The notes: generated from the sequence alone by a model not told the origin. Counted from the stretch's first letter, positions 20,976 through 33,200 are shown. The stretch: 64,000 nucleotides of DNA from Hymenopellis radicata (GCA_015501595.1 JADNRX010000061.1:124001-188000); one strand, 5' to 3'. Made by a program: numbers and translations.

Positions 20976-21738
20976 GTTGGGCTTGGAGGGAATGCATTGT
21001 TCTTCATCTGTGGGTGTATGTGGAGGAGACTTGTAGGCGCTACTGTCGCGGGCCAATTCGTGCTTGGACATTTACGGGTCGGTACTTTACATCGTGATTG
21101 TTATTTAATGTTAGTGTAGACTTTACTCCTCTGATTTTCTGTCGCCAGTGCTCTGTGTATTATTCTGTTTAATCTATCCTAGACAGCCTTACAATCGTTC
21201 TTTCCCACTTCCGGGCTGCTCCAAGACTTGCATCATGGCGAAATCCCAGCTTGTACTCCACGCCGATTCGACATCGGTTCTCAATTGTACTCGCCTTTCG
21301 AATAGCTAAGGCGCTCATAGAGCAACGTCCCGAGGCTACTGTTCGCGTGCTCCTTAACACCGATAAGCCTGGGCGACGAGTCCGACAACTTAGTCTAGGA
21401 TCCACATTACCATGTTCGAGTTTTTGCAAGTTAAGAACTGCACGTAGAGATAAGGCTGGCACCAGGGTTACCGGGAAGAAAACTTGCGGCGCCACAGTAA
21501 ACAACGTTCAGAACCTTGCCTCGAGATCGTTTCCAGGACGCAATCCGAGAACCACATGTATTCATGAACACTATTATCGTCGAACAAGAGCGCATGAAAG
21601 AACTCGTCTTCCGTTCACATCTCAGATCAACTGTACTTCGTCCAACTGAGCCGGCGATTCAGGGCACTCAAAACAGATGAAGACGCGACGCTTGCCAATC
21701 CGAGAACCCGAACAAGTCAAAAGGCGTCCCAAGCGAAC

Positions 21739-21747
21739 TATAAAAAG
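21739..21747 (+). promoter_or_regulatory. TATA-like box upstream of hairpin copy 5
   Basis: TATAAAAAG, 42 bp before the hairpin. The same GCGAACTATAAAAAGAGATT context lies before copy 6 (22134-22142). If used, transcription would start close to the conserved AGTCTGGAGATAGTTTGTAC leader. Confidence 0.4.
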
Positions 21748-21788
21748 AGATTCAGGTTGTAGTTAGTCTGGAGATAGTTTGTACGGTA

Positions 21789-21867
21789 GCACTCTTCCAC
21801 CTGCCCTGGCCATTGACAAGCATTGCCCCGGTGTGGGTCGCAGTAGACAGTGGGCGGGAAGAGGTGC
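21789..21867 (+). ncRNA. Putative structured hairpin RNA element copy 5
   Basis: Outer arms GCAC-TCTTCC and GGAAGAGGTGC and inner CCATTG/CAGTGG are intact, but the apex has lost about six bases (CCCC-GGTG-TGGG). Preceded by a TATA-like box. It is tandem with copy 6: the segment from TTCAGGGCAC/TTCACAGCAC to the hairpin is repeated about 390 bp on. Confidence 0.5.
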
Positions 21868-22182
21868 TTCACAGGTGTATGTTCATGATCACAATGGAAC
21901 TGAGAGATTGTGCGTTACAATCGGCTTATGGCGTCCCAGTTGAACGATCGCAAAGGACAAGCCAGCATGTCCTGAGGGGCGCCTGGAACATCTCCTACTC
22001 TCATAGCTCTTCCGTTCAAGTCGACCGTACTTCGCCCAACTGAGCCGGTGATTCACAGCACCGAAAAAAGATGAAGACGCGACGCTTGCCAATCCGAGAA
22101 CCCGAACAAGTCAAAAAAGCGTCCCAAGCGAACTATAAAAAGAGATTTAGGTTGTAGTTAGTCTGGAGATAGTTTGTACTGT

Positions 22183-22272
22183 AACACCCTTCCACCTGCC
22201 CTGGCCATTGACAACAAGCATTGCCCCGCAACGAGTGTGGGTCGCAATAGACAGTGGGCGGGAAGAGGTGCT
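22183..22272 (+). ncRNA. Putative structured hairpin RNA element copy 6
   Basis: Best-preserved copy with a TATA-like box at 22134. Outer arms ACACC-CTTCC/GGAAGAGGTG, inner CCATTG/CAGTGG, TTGC/GCAA, apical CCCGCA/TGTGGG and loop ACGAG. No poly-T terminator follows. Inverted counterpart of copy 3. Confidence 0.55.
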
Positions 22273-22663
22273 TCATAAGTATATGTAGAGAATCAAATGA
22301 GAACTACACCATAGGGTGTTGTGGCCTGTCTACAGGGCTTCGATCATTCTACAGTAAACAGGACGAGTATGAGTTGGGACTAACACTCCTGTAACGTCCC
22401 GGCCACACGCTGGCGGTCACCAAGAAGCAAGTGGCATCCGTTCATCATTCCTACTAACAAACGGCGAATGCTCTATCATATATAACGGCGATAATCTGAA
22501 CTTGCGGTATAGTGAATGATTCGAGACGGCGCGCGGTACGAACAAGTAAATATGAAAAGTTTCCATGAGGGCGAATGAGGTCGTGACGAATAAACGTGAA
22601 GAGCGGGAGGAATGGGAAAATGAGGAGGGAGGAAGGTATCTGGAAGGAGTGTGATGGAATCGC

Positions 22664-23135
22664 CTATGTAGCTCGGCTTCCCTCTGCGTCGACTGATGCT
22701 CCTGAGCGTGTCTCGGTGTCGTCTACAAGCTGAGATGCCGCAGCGTCCTCACAAGATGGCGATGGTCGAGCATCGGATCCTCCAGCACTCGCTCTCCTTG
22801 AAACCTTTTTCTTCCCGCTATGCTTCATCGCCCTCGCCTTCGCCTTCTTCTGCATGCGCAACGTCATCTCGACCTCGCATAGGCGCCCTCGTCCTCTGCT
22901 TCGCGGAACGCTCAACAGGACACGGCACAAAGCGCGTGGTATCCGTCTCGCCGTCCCAGGATATGGATTCGCGTATGATGAGGCCGGGCGTGTCGCCGTC
23001 ATGGGTAAAGGAGATATTGACGGTGCCCTCGAGGTCGACGTGGCGTGTTGGGATGCGCTGATTGCCGCGGTTCTTCATAACCATGTGTCCTTTGGCTTGC
23101 TGGAAAAGCTTGTTGGGCGATTTGAGGGCGCTCAT
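22664..23135 (-). pseudogene. SISWDGE-family copy of the right D3 arm, frameshifted
   Basis: Reads MSALKSPNKLFQQAKGHMVM, TRHVDLEGTVNISF and RESISWDGETDTTRFV like the 15637 gene. After TRAPMRGR the sequence GAGGTCGAGATGACG replaces a longer GAGGTCCGGGGGAGATGATG, a net loss of bases that moves the basic segment (LRMQKKAKARAMKHSGKK) and Ser-rich tail into another frame. It could still produce a truncated core protein. The TATA box is kept at 23206-23212. Confidence 0.65.
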
Positions 23136-23309
23136 CGTCGTTACGGCTGGACGGTGGTGGTACAAAGCAAGGCGGGTGATCGATCGTGTTGTTCGCCTTG
23201 CCCGCCTTTATAACGACCAACCATCGCGTCCCCGGGTCGCTGTTTTCGGGTTGTCCAGCGCCCGGACGCCGTCCGTGGGTCGGTTTGTCGGACAGTCCCT
23301 GCCGTGAAG

Positions 23310-24540
23310 TTTCGACGGTTCCATGTTCAGTTTTTCATTTATCAGGCGGGTAGCCTAAACGTGATACATTAGTAACATTCCTACGCCGCGAAAACAGGAA
23401 ATTTTACTTTTATACACGCTCCCGCCTTGGAGCATCCCCCAACGTTCTTGATATCATCGTATACAAGTCCTACAGTGTTCACAGTGGCATGAATCACGCG
23501 ATGACGTGCTCTTAAGGAATAATAAGCTGTTCGTGAAGCGTGCCTAGGACACAACTTAGTTTTCGCATCTCACAGCAACAAATTGAACGCATACCACAGA
23601 TATCATGATGTTCTACAGCGCGGATGCGCGCGCAAGGTCCCTTGTAAACCATCTAGAGCACCAGCCTTTGGATAGGCATAAGATCAAGCTATCATAACCC
23701 ATATCACAGACTCTTACTATCCAGTTCGCTTCGAACGAGGCACACCGTGCCATCGTGCGGTAATCTGATCCCAGTCGGTCCCCGTGTACCTGCGATAATG
23801 TGAGCACGACTATGTACGCCAGTAGACGGCAGAGACGCACCTCACATGTTCCGATGCCTCACCCTCATCGTTTCCCAATGGCAATGTCAACAAGCTGACA
23901 ACCAGTCAGAACGAGATGGACAATCCCGAGGTGCTGGATCGACTCGAAGATGGAAGAGTGCAGCGAGACGATGTGTGGGTGCATCCCAGTCCTGGTTGGG
24001 TGAGGTTCCGTCGAATCAACTGGAGAGTGGCGCGCCAGGCAACCTCTCATAAAGTAGAGGCGTTTGTTTCGCCTTGGAAAGAGCAAACAGTTTTAAGACA
24101 CCTGTAAAGTGAAGGATCTGCTGGAATTTGAATAGGTGGTGTGAAATAATGTACCCAAATCAGTACCGTTACGCTCTTTTAGTCGATTCCCGTGTAACCT
24201 TGGTTGGCCAGCTCGCGACTGCGAATGTGGTCAACAAGTACGGATACTGCTCGTTAGTGCTCGATGGTATTGACTTGCATGGCGCTTTCAAAAAGCCTTT
24301 TGAGGCTATTGAACGGCGACCAGAAGCGGAACGGTGATGGTCAAAGGGAAAGGATCAAGGATCGTCGGGTTAGGGTTACACGCTTTCTCATGATCAGTTT
24401 GATCATAACTCATAACTCGAAACTCATCATGACCCTAAACAGCGCGAAGAATAACGCGTCTAATTCACAGTGCCTTTCTCGACGGCTTACAGCTCTAATC
24501 TCACGCACCGCTTGAATAGGAATGGCCGGTCGAAATTAGG
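23310..24540. other. Intergenic stretch with a telomere-like box
   Basis: An exact GGTTAGGGTTA lies at 24368-24378, followed by CACGCTTTCTCATGATCA. A 63-residue frame at 23916-24107 (MDNPEVLDRLEDGRVQRDDV..) looks protein-like but has no second line of evidence. Nothing else supportable. Confidence 0.35.
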
Positions 24541-24850
24541 CTCTTATAAGTTGAAGGCGACTTCTATCGATGTTGATGGGCGTCTCGGCCTGGTGTACTC
24601 GTGAGTCGTTAATATCGCGTGCCAGATATTGCACAACATATACGCTCTACGGTCTGCCCAGCTCTCGGGAAGTGTGGTGACACAAGAATGAACGAAGAAT
24701 GGTTCGAGGGGAAATTTTCCGTCAGCCTCGTCAGGAACAAGCTCCAGAATAACGCCCTCTGCTATTACGCAGGTACTACAACACGATAAAATAATACATA
24801 CAAAACGATAGTTTAAAAGATAATGATAATGTGCAAAGAGTAGTTGGAGT

Positions 24851-25991
24851 CTAGTAGTCATAATAATCGTCCTGCGTGGCAGCTGCTTCTAAATCTTCCT
24901 TCCGTCCAATTAAACGATCCGCGGGCAGGCCCGCCTTTTCGTAGACCTTGTGCATCAATACAAGAAATTCTTCGTGTGTCTCGTACGCCCCTTCCGCAGA
25001 AACCAAATCTGAGATTTCATCGGTTACGCCTGCGCATTCTAAAGCCGATTTGGCGGGCTTAGGCGATGGCGGCGGCGGCGGCAGCAGCGGCAGCAGCGGC
25101 GGCGATGGCGGTCTGGTCTGAACTCGAGGGACCCTCCTAGGAACGTGACGAGGCTTGAAGACCAGTTTCTTTCTGGCGCGCGAGGGAGTACGGTCTCCGG
25201 AGCGACTGTTGACGACGAAGTGGTGTCTGCGACAACGCATGAGGCACTAGAAACCTTGGCAGATACTGTTGGAAGAGCCGTAAGTTCTTTCGAGGGTTTG
25301 GAGTAAGCGGACTAGTGGCACCGTTTGTATGCGTGGTGGACGCGTCCGTCTTGGTCGGCTGGGTGACAGGGCATCGGCATCGCAGGAGCCGTTGTCATCA
25401 CCGAGGACCTGTCGACATCGTTTTCCGACTCGCGGACTTGCTGGTGAAGAGGGCGCTATGAGAGGGCGTTTCGTGACGCGGGCTTGAGCGGGAAGGAGAG
25501 GAGTCGTGATGGACTTTTCGTTGAGGGAGCATATAGAGCAATGCGATAGAAGCGTTTTAGCGTACTCGATGGGACAAGACTGAGCTGTGTAGTAAGTGCA
25601 GTCAAAGTTCTGCAAGCGTGCGGTGTACGCCGTTGCGCACATGGGCACGGGCGATTGTAGAATCGATAGTACGAGAGTCTATCACTGGAAGGCGGTTATG
25701 GCGTAGATGGAATTGTTGGTCGTCGCGGTTGGTCAAGATAAGCGCGCCAGGCGTAGCGTCGTTGCGTATCGGCAGAGGTGTGAAGTCGGTGTGAGTCCTG
25801 GAGGACACGGATGGAAGGATATGTGTCTCCACGTAAATGATGCTGCACGATGGCGTGGCAGCCGCGTCAGAGGCGGCGATCGTCTGCTCGAAAGCAGTGC
25901 GAGCAGTCAAGAGATGCGCGGGTTCGAACAGGGCGCCCTCGTAGGAGGCGACGCCGGGCGCCAACGGCGAGACGGAGAAGACGCCGGGCAT
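24851..25991 (-). pseudogene. PGAL-family gene, longest copy, with frameshifts
   Basis: From ATG 25991: MPGVFSVSPLAPGVASYEG, TARTAFEQTIAASDAA, IIYVETHILPSVSSR, FTPLPIR, PGALILTNRDDQQFHL, LPVIDSRTIDSTIARAH, VRNGVHRT. Here the frame breaks (25602) and continues one base off with YYTAQSCPIEYAKTLLSHC, where the 11147 copy is continuous (VPLDYAIKVLSYC). A second break near 25245 precedes a basic region, a Pro-rich run and a C-terminus ALECAGVTDEISDLV, HKVYEKAGLPADR ending DDYYDY. Full length would be near 370 residues. The second break might be an intron. Promoter: TATAAAAG and GTGAGGTCATG, then a hairpin element 220 bp upstream. Confidence 0.6.
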
Positions 25992-26055
25992 GGCGAGCAG
26001 GAAGATTGGGGCGGCGCAAAAGAATGGTCGTGGTTTGGATGCAACAAGGTAGTGA

Positions 26056-26074
26056 CATGACCTCACCTTTTATA
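26056..26074 (-). promoter_or_regulatory. TATA box and GTGAGGTCATG box of the PGAL gene
   Basis: On the minus strand TATAAAAG (26067-26074) runs directly into GTGAGGTCATG (26056-26066), 65 bp before the ATG. The upstream CAGAAACGGCGTTGATTTCC is shared with the 11-kb copy. Confidence 0.55.
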
Positions 26075-26204
26075 CCAATTCCGTCATCTCGTCCCTTTTG
26101 GGAAATCAACGCCGTTTCTGCGATCGTCCAATTGGCGCCTCTTCGGCCGGATCGTGACCTGTACAAGCTCTAGCTGGCACATCACCAGCATACACCTATG
26201 AAGT

Positions 26205-26290
26205 ACTTCTTCCTGGTCCAACGTTCACTGAAACCATACCAGATGCTTGCACGGTGCGTGTCATTGTCTGCCCTGGGTTTGGAGGGTGCT
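26205..26290 (-). repeat. Hairpin element copy 7 (degenerate)
   Basis: Recognised on the minus strand by GAGCACCCTCC at the left arm, an inner GACAATGACACGCACCGTGCAA, and the right flank GAAGTACTTCATAGGTGTATG. Pairing is largely lost. Position relative to the PGAL gene matches copy 2. Confidence 0.4.
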
Positions 26291-26299
26291 CGTTGGTAT

Positions 26300-26810
26300 A
26301 AGTTGCAGTACGAACAGACTAGGCACACATGGGACACTCTCATGCCATTGTCTTTACGGAATTGTTAGGCAGCGTATGTCGGGTCTCAGCGATGAGGGAT
26401 ATATAACATAGATGCTGGACGAAGAGACGGTGGCCAGCATCCTCCAGGAGTCATTCCGTTTTAGAAAGGGACTAAGTACAGATGGAGGAGATCCTGAAAA
26501 GAGATGTTAACCAACCATAGGGAAGACGGGCATCCAAATACATGCGTAGCAGCTCTTTCAAAACATCCGGTAACCAAGCTCAGGCTGTGCTACGCGTCTA
26601 TCAACCTTCATATGTCCTCGAGGTAGGTGACTACATTTCCTTCTCCAATCTAGGAATGAATGTTCAACGTCAGTGCGATAATAACACAAGAGAGGTGATT
26701 GGGGATAGTTGAGTTCGCGTAATCAACCGCCTATGTTGTGGGAAGTGAAGCCGTCGCGCACTTTTGAGGAGAAGCAATTTCAATCACTAAGGAGAATTGA
26801 GTTCGTACTC
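26300..26810. other. Intergenic, nothing recognised
   Basis: No frame, repeat or structure that I can support before duplication D2 begins near 26808. Confidence 0.4.
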
Positions 26811-27223
26811 GTGTTGGTGAACGGTTGAGTCGGAGGTCTCCATGCTTAATTCGGGATGAGCATATCCAAATCAGATGAGCACCGAATACAAACCGGCGAA
26901 TTGTCAGATTACGACTCTTAGGCTTGAAGATTGGAGCGAGTACTCCTCTCTGAGAAGTCGGAGCTCTGCAGCGCTCAGATCATCTCCCGAAGCCGTGATG
27001 AGGCTGAAGGGTTTCGTGTTGAGTCTAAATGCACTAGAGTTAACGAGAAAGACACTCACTGCGCAGCTTCCTTGAGGAGAAATGCCATTATGGCGGCACC
27101 TTCGGGAGGAGGAGAAGCCGTCGTCGCTGACGCGTAGAATAGATCATTTCCAACGTGACCGTATCCACATAGAGCTCCGTGCAAACTACGGCACGCGCAG
27201 ACGAGAAGAAGGAACAAAATGTC

Positions 27224-29765
27224 TCAAAAACGTACCATCCCTCGAGACGCGTGAAGTCGTTGAAAACTATTCCTTCCGTCTCCGAAAGACTGGAATCTGA
27301 GTTTCAACATACAAGCACCGATGACGAAGTAACCCAGAAACACGCACCGAACAGCTTCCAAAACGATCGCGGGAGGAGGCTCCATATCAATATCATCGGA
27401 CTCGTCACTGTCATTAGAATGAGCCAGCTTCAAGCTAGGGTTCGAAGGTCAGGTTAGGCTTGACCGATCAAGTTGCTTAACCTGACCGGACCTGACCGAA
27501 ATTTTGACCGATGATGCTTGACCGGTCATATAATTTGACCGGTCACGGTCAACGGTTACGTCCCAAACCAGAAATCTGCCTGACCGTTCTTAACCAGTCA
27601 CGACCGGTCATGACCGGTAAATTTTGTTCGTGCCTTAGGCGCATGCCTGTGCTAATTAGCGCAGGCTGCATGCCGAGTGCACGATCACCTCCCACACCTC
27701 CCGTCCATGCATTGCTGCATGTCCGCAAGGTAGTGGGGATGAGGAGGAGAAGAGGTGATGGGCTGTTGCCCTGGCATCCTCGATGTGCTGCCCGCGGGGC
27801 TTACGCGTCTTTAGTGTACTTGTCGTCGCCTGAGAAGAGGAATATGACGCTGCCTGCCCGTGAAAGCATGATAAAGGAAATAGAAACACACACTTTGACG
27901 ATGCATTGCCCAATCACCGTCGGGGCGTCGTGGTGGGATCATCATCGTCTTGTGGGGATGTCGTAGTCGTCGTCTCGGTGGAGTCGTGCTTGTCGTGTGC
28001 TGGTGTTGGTGGTGGTGACATCTCGGGGTGAGGTTGTCGTCGTCGGGGTGGGACGTGGTTGATAGCGGCATCGTCGTCGTCGTCGTCGCCATGGTGATGG
28101 GGTCGTGGTGGTTGTAATCGTCGTGGGCGTGGGCGTTGTGTTGGTCGCGTTGGTCGCGAAAGTCCAAGTAAGTTCCAAGCTAAATAGAGAAAGAAAAACA
28201 TGCAGCTGAAGGACGCCGCCTGCAGCAGACAGCGCGGCGTCGAGTCCTTTTCATGATGGTGTGCTGCCTCACCGGGGCTTACGCGTCGTTCTCGTTGTCG
28301 TCGTTGCCGCAGAGAAAACTTTGGTGGTGATTGGCAGGCTCCTCATTCTGACAGGGTCGTCTTCGTTGGCGTGAGTAAGGGTAGCATCGTTGTCGTATCC
28401 GAATTGTGCTGGAGTCGGCGCTGTGGAGGTGGTGATGGCAGCGTAGTCATCGTCGTGGAGACGTGGTAGTCGTCGTTAGTCTGCTAATGAAGGTAAACTC
28501 GTATTGAAATACAGCAAAAAAAATTGCTCACCTCCGCGACGCCGGCCATCAGCAGACAGCACGGCGTCGAGCCACCTAATCCTACCACCTAATCCTACAA
28601 CCCGTGGAGGTCGCGACCATCGTGTTCGGGTACGAACAGCCTCGTTCGAGGGCTTACGCGTCCTGCGGGGCCGCCGGGGCTCTTCAAGCCCGCATATCCC
28701 CCGAAAAAAGAGTTAGATCGAAGAAGACGGACGCCTAGAACACCCGCGTCCCAAGGTCGGGTCGTCGGAGCCCAGGCGTCGCGAGGAGGTGGTGGTAAGA
28801 GTGAGAGATCCATGTCTCGATCACCACTCGGGTGATCGGACCGGTGCATTTTTGCGACCTCGGGATGGCTCCAGAGCCAGAACGAAGGTCGCGCTCGCGC
28901 TCGGATGTGGCGGGATGTGTTCAGAGAGTGGATTCGCATATATTTTATTTTGGCCCATTTTTTGGGTGAGGTGGACCTATTACTCGCACTTACAGTACGA
29001 GTAACAGGCAATGAACTGTAAGTATACAGTACTTACAACTTGATTCACAGCGGATGTCATGGCGAAGACATACATTTATACTATTGTTTGATTTATCAAT
29101 GGCCTACAAGGTCTAATACTTGGGTTGAAGAGCAATATAACAAGAATCTTTAAATCTGAAGGCTCTTATCAACGTGAGTTCTGCATCTCAGGCGCGAGTA
29201 CCGACATGGTGCATCAGCAGTCTCACAAACAAAGACCTAATGGTGCAACGGGTTTCTTGCATGTGTTAGCCAACCTTGCACACCGGAGGTCTGGTGTTCT
29301 ATTACCGTGGGTGCCATTTTGTTGGGCGGATGCATCAGTCTTAACCGATCATAACCGGTCTTAACTCGGTTAGGGCTATGACCGGTTAAGACTGGCTGAC
29401 CGGGTGTGACTTAACCGGTCAGGCGGCTTAACCGGTCACGGTTAACGGTCAAGCCAAAATGCTTAATTTGCGTAACCGGTCCGGTCACCGGTCATGTCAG
29501 ATTAAGGTCATTTAACCTGACTTAACCGGACCTTCGAACCCTACTTCAAGCATACCTGAGTGAGGGTAAGAAGTGAGAGCTACGCGTACCCTGAGCATTT
29601 TGACTCCGAGTCGCTGCCAATATCAGTATCGGACATCCCAGAGTCACTGTCCTCATCTTGCCATTGGAAACCGTCGTCATCTTCTTCGTATCGAAGAATA
29701 GGTGAGTAGCTCTCTCCTAATATGGGGATTGGCGCATAGATGGGAATCTCATCCTTGGAATCCAT
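27224..29765 (-). pseudogene. Minus-strand acidic protein gene (D2 copy 1), split by a transposon
   Basis: From ATG 29765: MDSKDEIPIYAPIPILGESY, SPILRYEEDDDGFQWQDED, SGMSDTDIGSDSES, ending near a GTACGC donor at 29600. A second conserved frame (27224-27433) reads HSNDSDESDDIDMEPPPAI, CVFLGYFVIGACMLKLRF. The 2.1-kb element sits between them. In copy 2 the two pieces are about 50 bp apart, suggesting an intron or frameshift. Divergently paired with the plus-strand gene at 30.1 kb. Unknown acidic family. Confidence 0.4.
27436..29543. mobile_element. 2108-bp hAT-like element
   Basis: TIR TAGGGTTCGAAGGTC at both ends. TSD CTTCAAGC at 27428-27435 and 29544-29551. D2 copy 2 has the single empty site CTTCAAGCATACC near 48067. 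Both ends are packed with ACCGGTCA/TTAACCGG repeats, presumably transposase-binding. The interior has roughly 400-bp units marked by GGCTTACGCGTC (27796, 28276, 28651) and GCAGACAGC.CGGCGTCGAG (28226, 28552), plus GTCGTC-rich low complexity. No transposase frame, so non-autonomous. Confidence 0.9.
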
Positions 29766-30132
29766 AGCCTTGCAATGATGAGTGGCGATTGAAAGAGCGT
29801 TGAAGTGGCTCTTGAATGACTTGCACAATCGCATTTTATAGCGCCCAGGGTCGGCACTTTGTGGACACTTGGCCGGCGCGTTAACTGGTCAAAGCGGTAG
29901 ACCGTATTTGAATTTCGAGGCAGGGATAAAGGAAGACAGAGTTCGTGTTTATTTAGAAGCGGGAAGTCTGAGAGATGCAAAGGCCATTCGGTCCTCCGAT
30001 AGATATGAGCCTTGCTCAAGCATATATGTGATCAAAGAGAAAGGCACATGAGGACTCGACTTCGGATGGGGATTGGAAGGAAATGGAGGCGGCCAAGGCC
30101 GAGACGACGTATAAACAGCGACGGTATATCGG

Positions 30133-30233
30133 ATGCAGTTTTCGGCTGAAACCAACAGTAAAAGAGCGAAGGAGAACAACAAGAAAGGAGATGATTTGTC
30201 TGAAGATGAGGCGGAAGGCAAGTTGTCGAAGCC
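30133..30233 (+). CDS. 5' exon fragment of the D2 plus-strand gene (copy 1)
   Basis: Encodes MQFSAETNSKRAKENNKKGD and SEDEAEGK up to the LINE insertion. Sequence resumes at 35929 with VVEADVRLKKAVRHVTALQA. In copy 2 (48660-48810) the two halves are contiguous. A GTATAAAC TATA-like box lies at 30110. The ATG here is ACG in copy 2, so the true start is unclear. Basic, helical; function unknown. Confidence 0.35.
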
Positions 30234-33200
30234 TGGCTTAAGGAGCCGGGATACGTCCCCAACCGGTAACACCAACCGCGTCGAACACCACGACGACTCA
30301 GATGAAGAATCGACCCAAGGGTCCATGGGCAGCGATGGAGCGCCTATCATGCTGCGAATACCTCCGAGACAGCCTCAACGCGAGAAGATCTATCTCCGCA
30401 TTCCACGAGCGGAAGGCAACAACCAAGAGCCACCGGTCCAGCACACCACGAGTAGCCAAACCGAACCGATGGAGTTCAATACCCAACAAGAAGACCTGCC
30501 AGACGAGCAAGAGATCTCAGAGAGTGAAGAAACCAATCCAGAACGATCTACGTCCCCCCCTCCAGGATCACCAGATGAAGACAGTGACGGTACAGATGAC
30601 ACTTCGTCAGGAGGAAGCTCAGACCTGCCCACACCGCAACGTAGAGCGACAATAAAAAGAGCCAAGAAAGTGGGCGGTGCACGCGTGCCAAAACGGCCAA
30701 AACGAGGGACTGGTGAGAAACGCCACAGTAGAGCAGCGATCCGAGTAGCCGCCCTAAATATGAACGGCGGAGCTGTAGTCGACGGAGACGGTGCAGCGAA
30801 TAAATGGATGCACGTGAACCAAATGATGAGAGATGATAAAATAGGTGTCCTCGTGGTAGGAGAAGCGCATCTAAACGATGAGAGAAAAGATAAGCTTGAT
30901 ACGCTGTTCGACAGACGTCTAGACATACACTTCTCTGAAAATGTCGGCAATGACAACGCGGTGAACTCGAAAGGGGTGGCAATAGTACTCAATAAGAACT
31001 ACGTCAAGACAGATAATGTGAAATCATGGAACATAATACCGGGACAGGCTCTGCTGATCCAAACCGAATGGCATGGAGACAAATCGCTTACGGTCCTGGG
31101 CGTGTATGCAGCCAATGAGACGAAGAAAGCCAATAAGAGAGTATGGGACAAGATCAGGAAGTTCTACGAGAAGAACCCAGATGCGCCACGGCCCGACTTC
31201 ATGGCAGGTGACTGTAACATGGTTGAAAAGCCGATAGACAGGCTCCCGCCCCGAGACGATGCGCTCAAAGTCACGAATGCTTTCGACAAACTCAAGATAT
31301 ACCTTCAACTATATGACGGGTGGCGAGAAACATACCCAGACCAGATTAACTACACGTATGGTCACAAAAAAAGGAAAGAAAGGATCGGAAAAGATGGAAA
31401 GCCGAAGCCAAACTCACAATCAAGGATTGATAGGATCTATGTAACAGCAGAGATCCTAGAAAACTCACGCGACTGGAAAATTGCGGACCCAGGGCTGGTG
31501 GACACGGACCACATGCTAGTATTGGCGCAGATATCATGCGAAGAGGCCCCAGAAGTGGGCAAGGGACGATGGACCATACCAGAAGTAGTGCTGAAGGATG
31601 ACGAGTTCCTGAACCATGTCGAAACGGAAGGACGTGCCACGCTAGCAAAGATGAATGCTATACAGATAAACGCCGGGCAGGAAGGGACCGTGCAGTCGCT
31701 TTTTAAGACCATGAAAGATAGCATAATAGAAAAAGCAAAAGCCCGCCAAAAGAAATTAATCCCAGCGGCGCTACAGAAAATTAACGCACTAGACAAGGAG
31801 CGAGAGGAAGTACTCAACGACAACCTCAAATCAGAGCAAGACAGGGTGAACGAGAGCGGCATACTCGCTGAACGGATAAGCCAAATCAAAAATGGCCTAC
31901 ACACGAAACAGAGACTGCGCGTAGCGCTAAACAACAAACTTGAAGGGGAGACGATGAGTAAAAAGTGGACTCAACTCGGCAAACAACAGAAACCTAGGGA
32001 CCTCATCAGAGCACTAAAGAAACCGCCCGAACCCCAGAGCAGTACGTCAGAAAACGGCGATTACCGCAACAATGATGAAGACATCTACGAGAAAGACTCA
32101 AAGAAGCAAGCAGAGATCGGCCGGAACTATCACGACGGCGTGCAGGATGCTGACATAAACCCAGAAGAAGACAAGGACAAAAGAGAAGAGGCAATCAGTG
32201 AAGCAATAAACAGCATCATAGGCAAAGTGAGCCCCGAGGACAAGGGCGAGATGGGCCAAGACATTACGGACGACGAAATCATAGAAATACTGAAAGTCGT
32301 ATCGAAAGGTAAAGCACCGGGAGTAAATGGTCTCACCTACGAGTTCTGGAAGGCACTGCTACACAGAGAAACACAAGCAAAGCAGGCCAGCATCAAGAGA
32401 GGAGAGGATCCGAGCGGGGTCTTCAGCATGATTGCCATCCTCAGAGTGCTCTACAACAACATACTCAGACACGGGGTCAAAAATGAGACCGAATTCGCGA
32501 CCGGCTGGCTCTGCCCGATATACAAGAAAAATGACAAGACTGATATAGCAAACTACAGACCAATTACTATACTTAACACAGACTATAAACTCTATACCAA
32601 GGTATTATCAATGCGACTAGCGAAAGTCGCGCCGGACCTGATCTACAAAAATCAAGCAGGATTTGTTCCAGGAAGGAACATATATGACCAAGTGCAACTG
32701 GCGAAAATAGTCGCTGAGTATGCAGAAGCGACGGAGACCAACGGGGTCATTGTGGCGCTCGACCAGGAGAAGGCCTACGACAAGATCGACCACGAGTACC
32801 TCTGGAAAGTACTAGAGAAGAACAATCTAAACAAGGATTTCATCAACTCAGTGAAGTCTCTATACAACGGGGCTCAAACCATGGTAATGATAAACGGGTT
32901 CCTAAGCAGTCCATTCACGGTCAGACGGGGCGTCCGACAAGGCGACCCGCTGTCATGTCTACTCTTTGACTTGGCGATTGAACCGCTCTCCCTAGCCCTT
33001 CGGAAGTCGACGCTCCGTGGCTTTGAAATCCCAAATCACCCTGAAATGGAAAGGCTGATCGCAACGCTCTTCGCCGATGACACGACAACGTACCTGGATA
33101 AGTCTGACAACTTCACAACACTACAGGCCATCTTAGATCGCTGGTGCCTCGCGTCAAGAGCTAAGTTCAACATCAGCAAGACAGAAGTGATTCCAATCGG

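Noticed and set aside
21251..21649. 132-codon plus-strand frame
   Set aside because: Overlaps stretches reading better in other frames and has no support; possibly a decayed exon but not callable.
27811..28201. His/Asp/Thr-rich frames in the 2.1-kb hAT-like element
   Set aside because: Translation of GTCGTC-type simple repeats.
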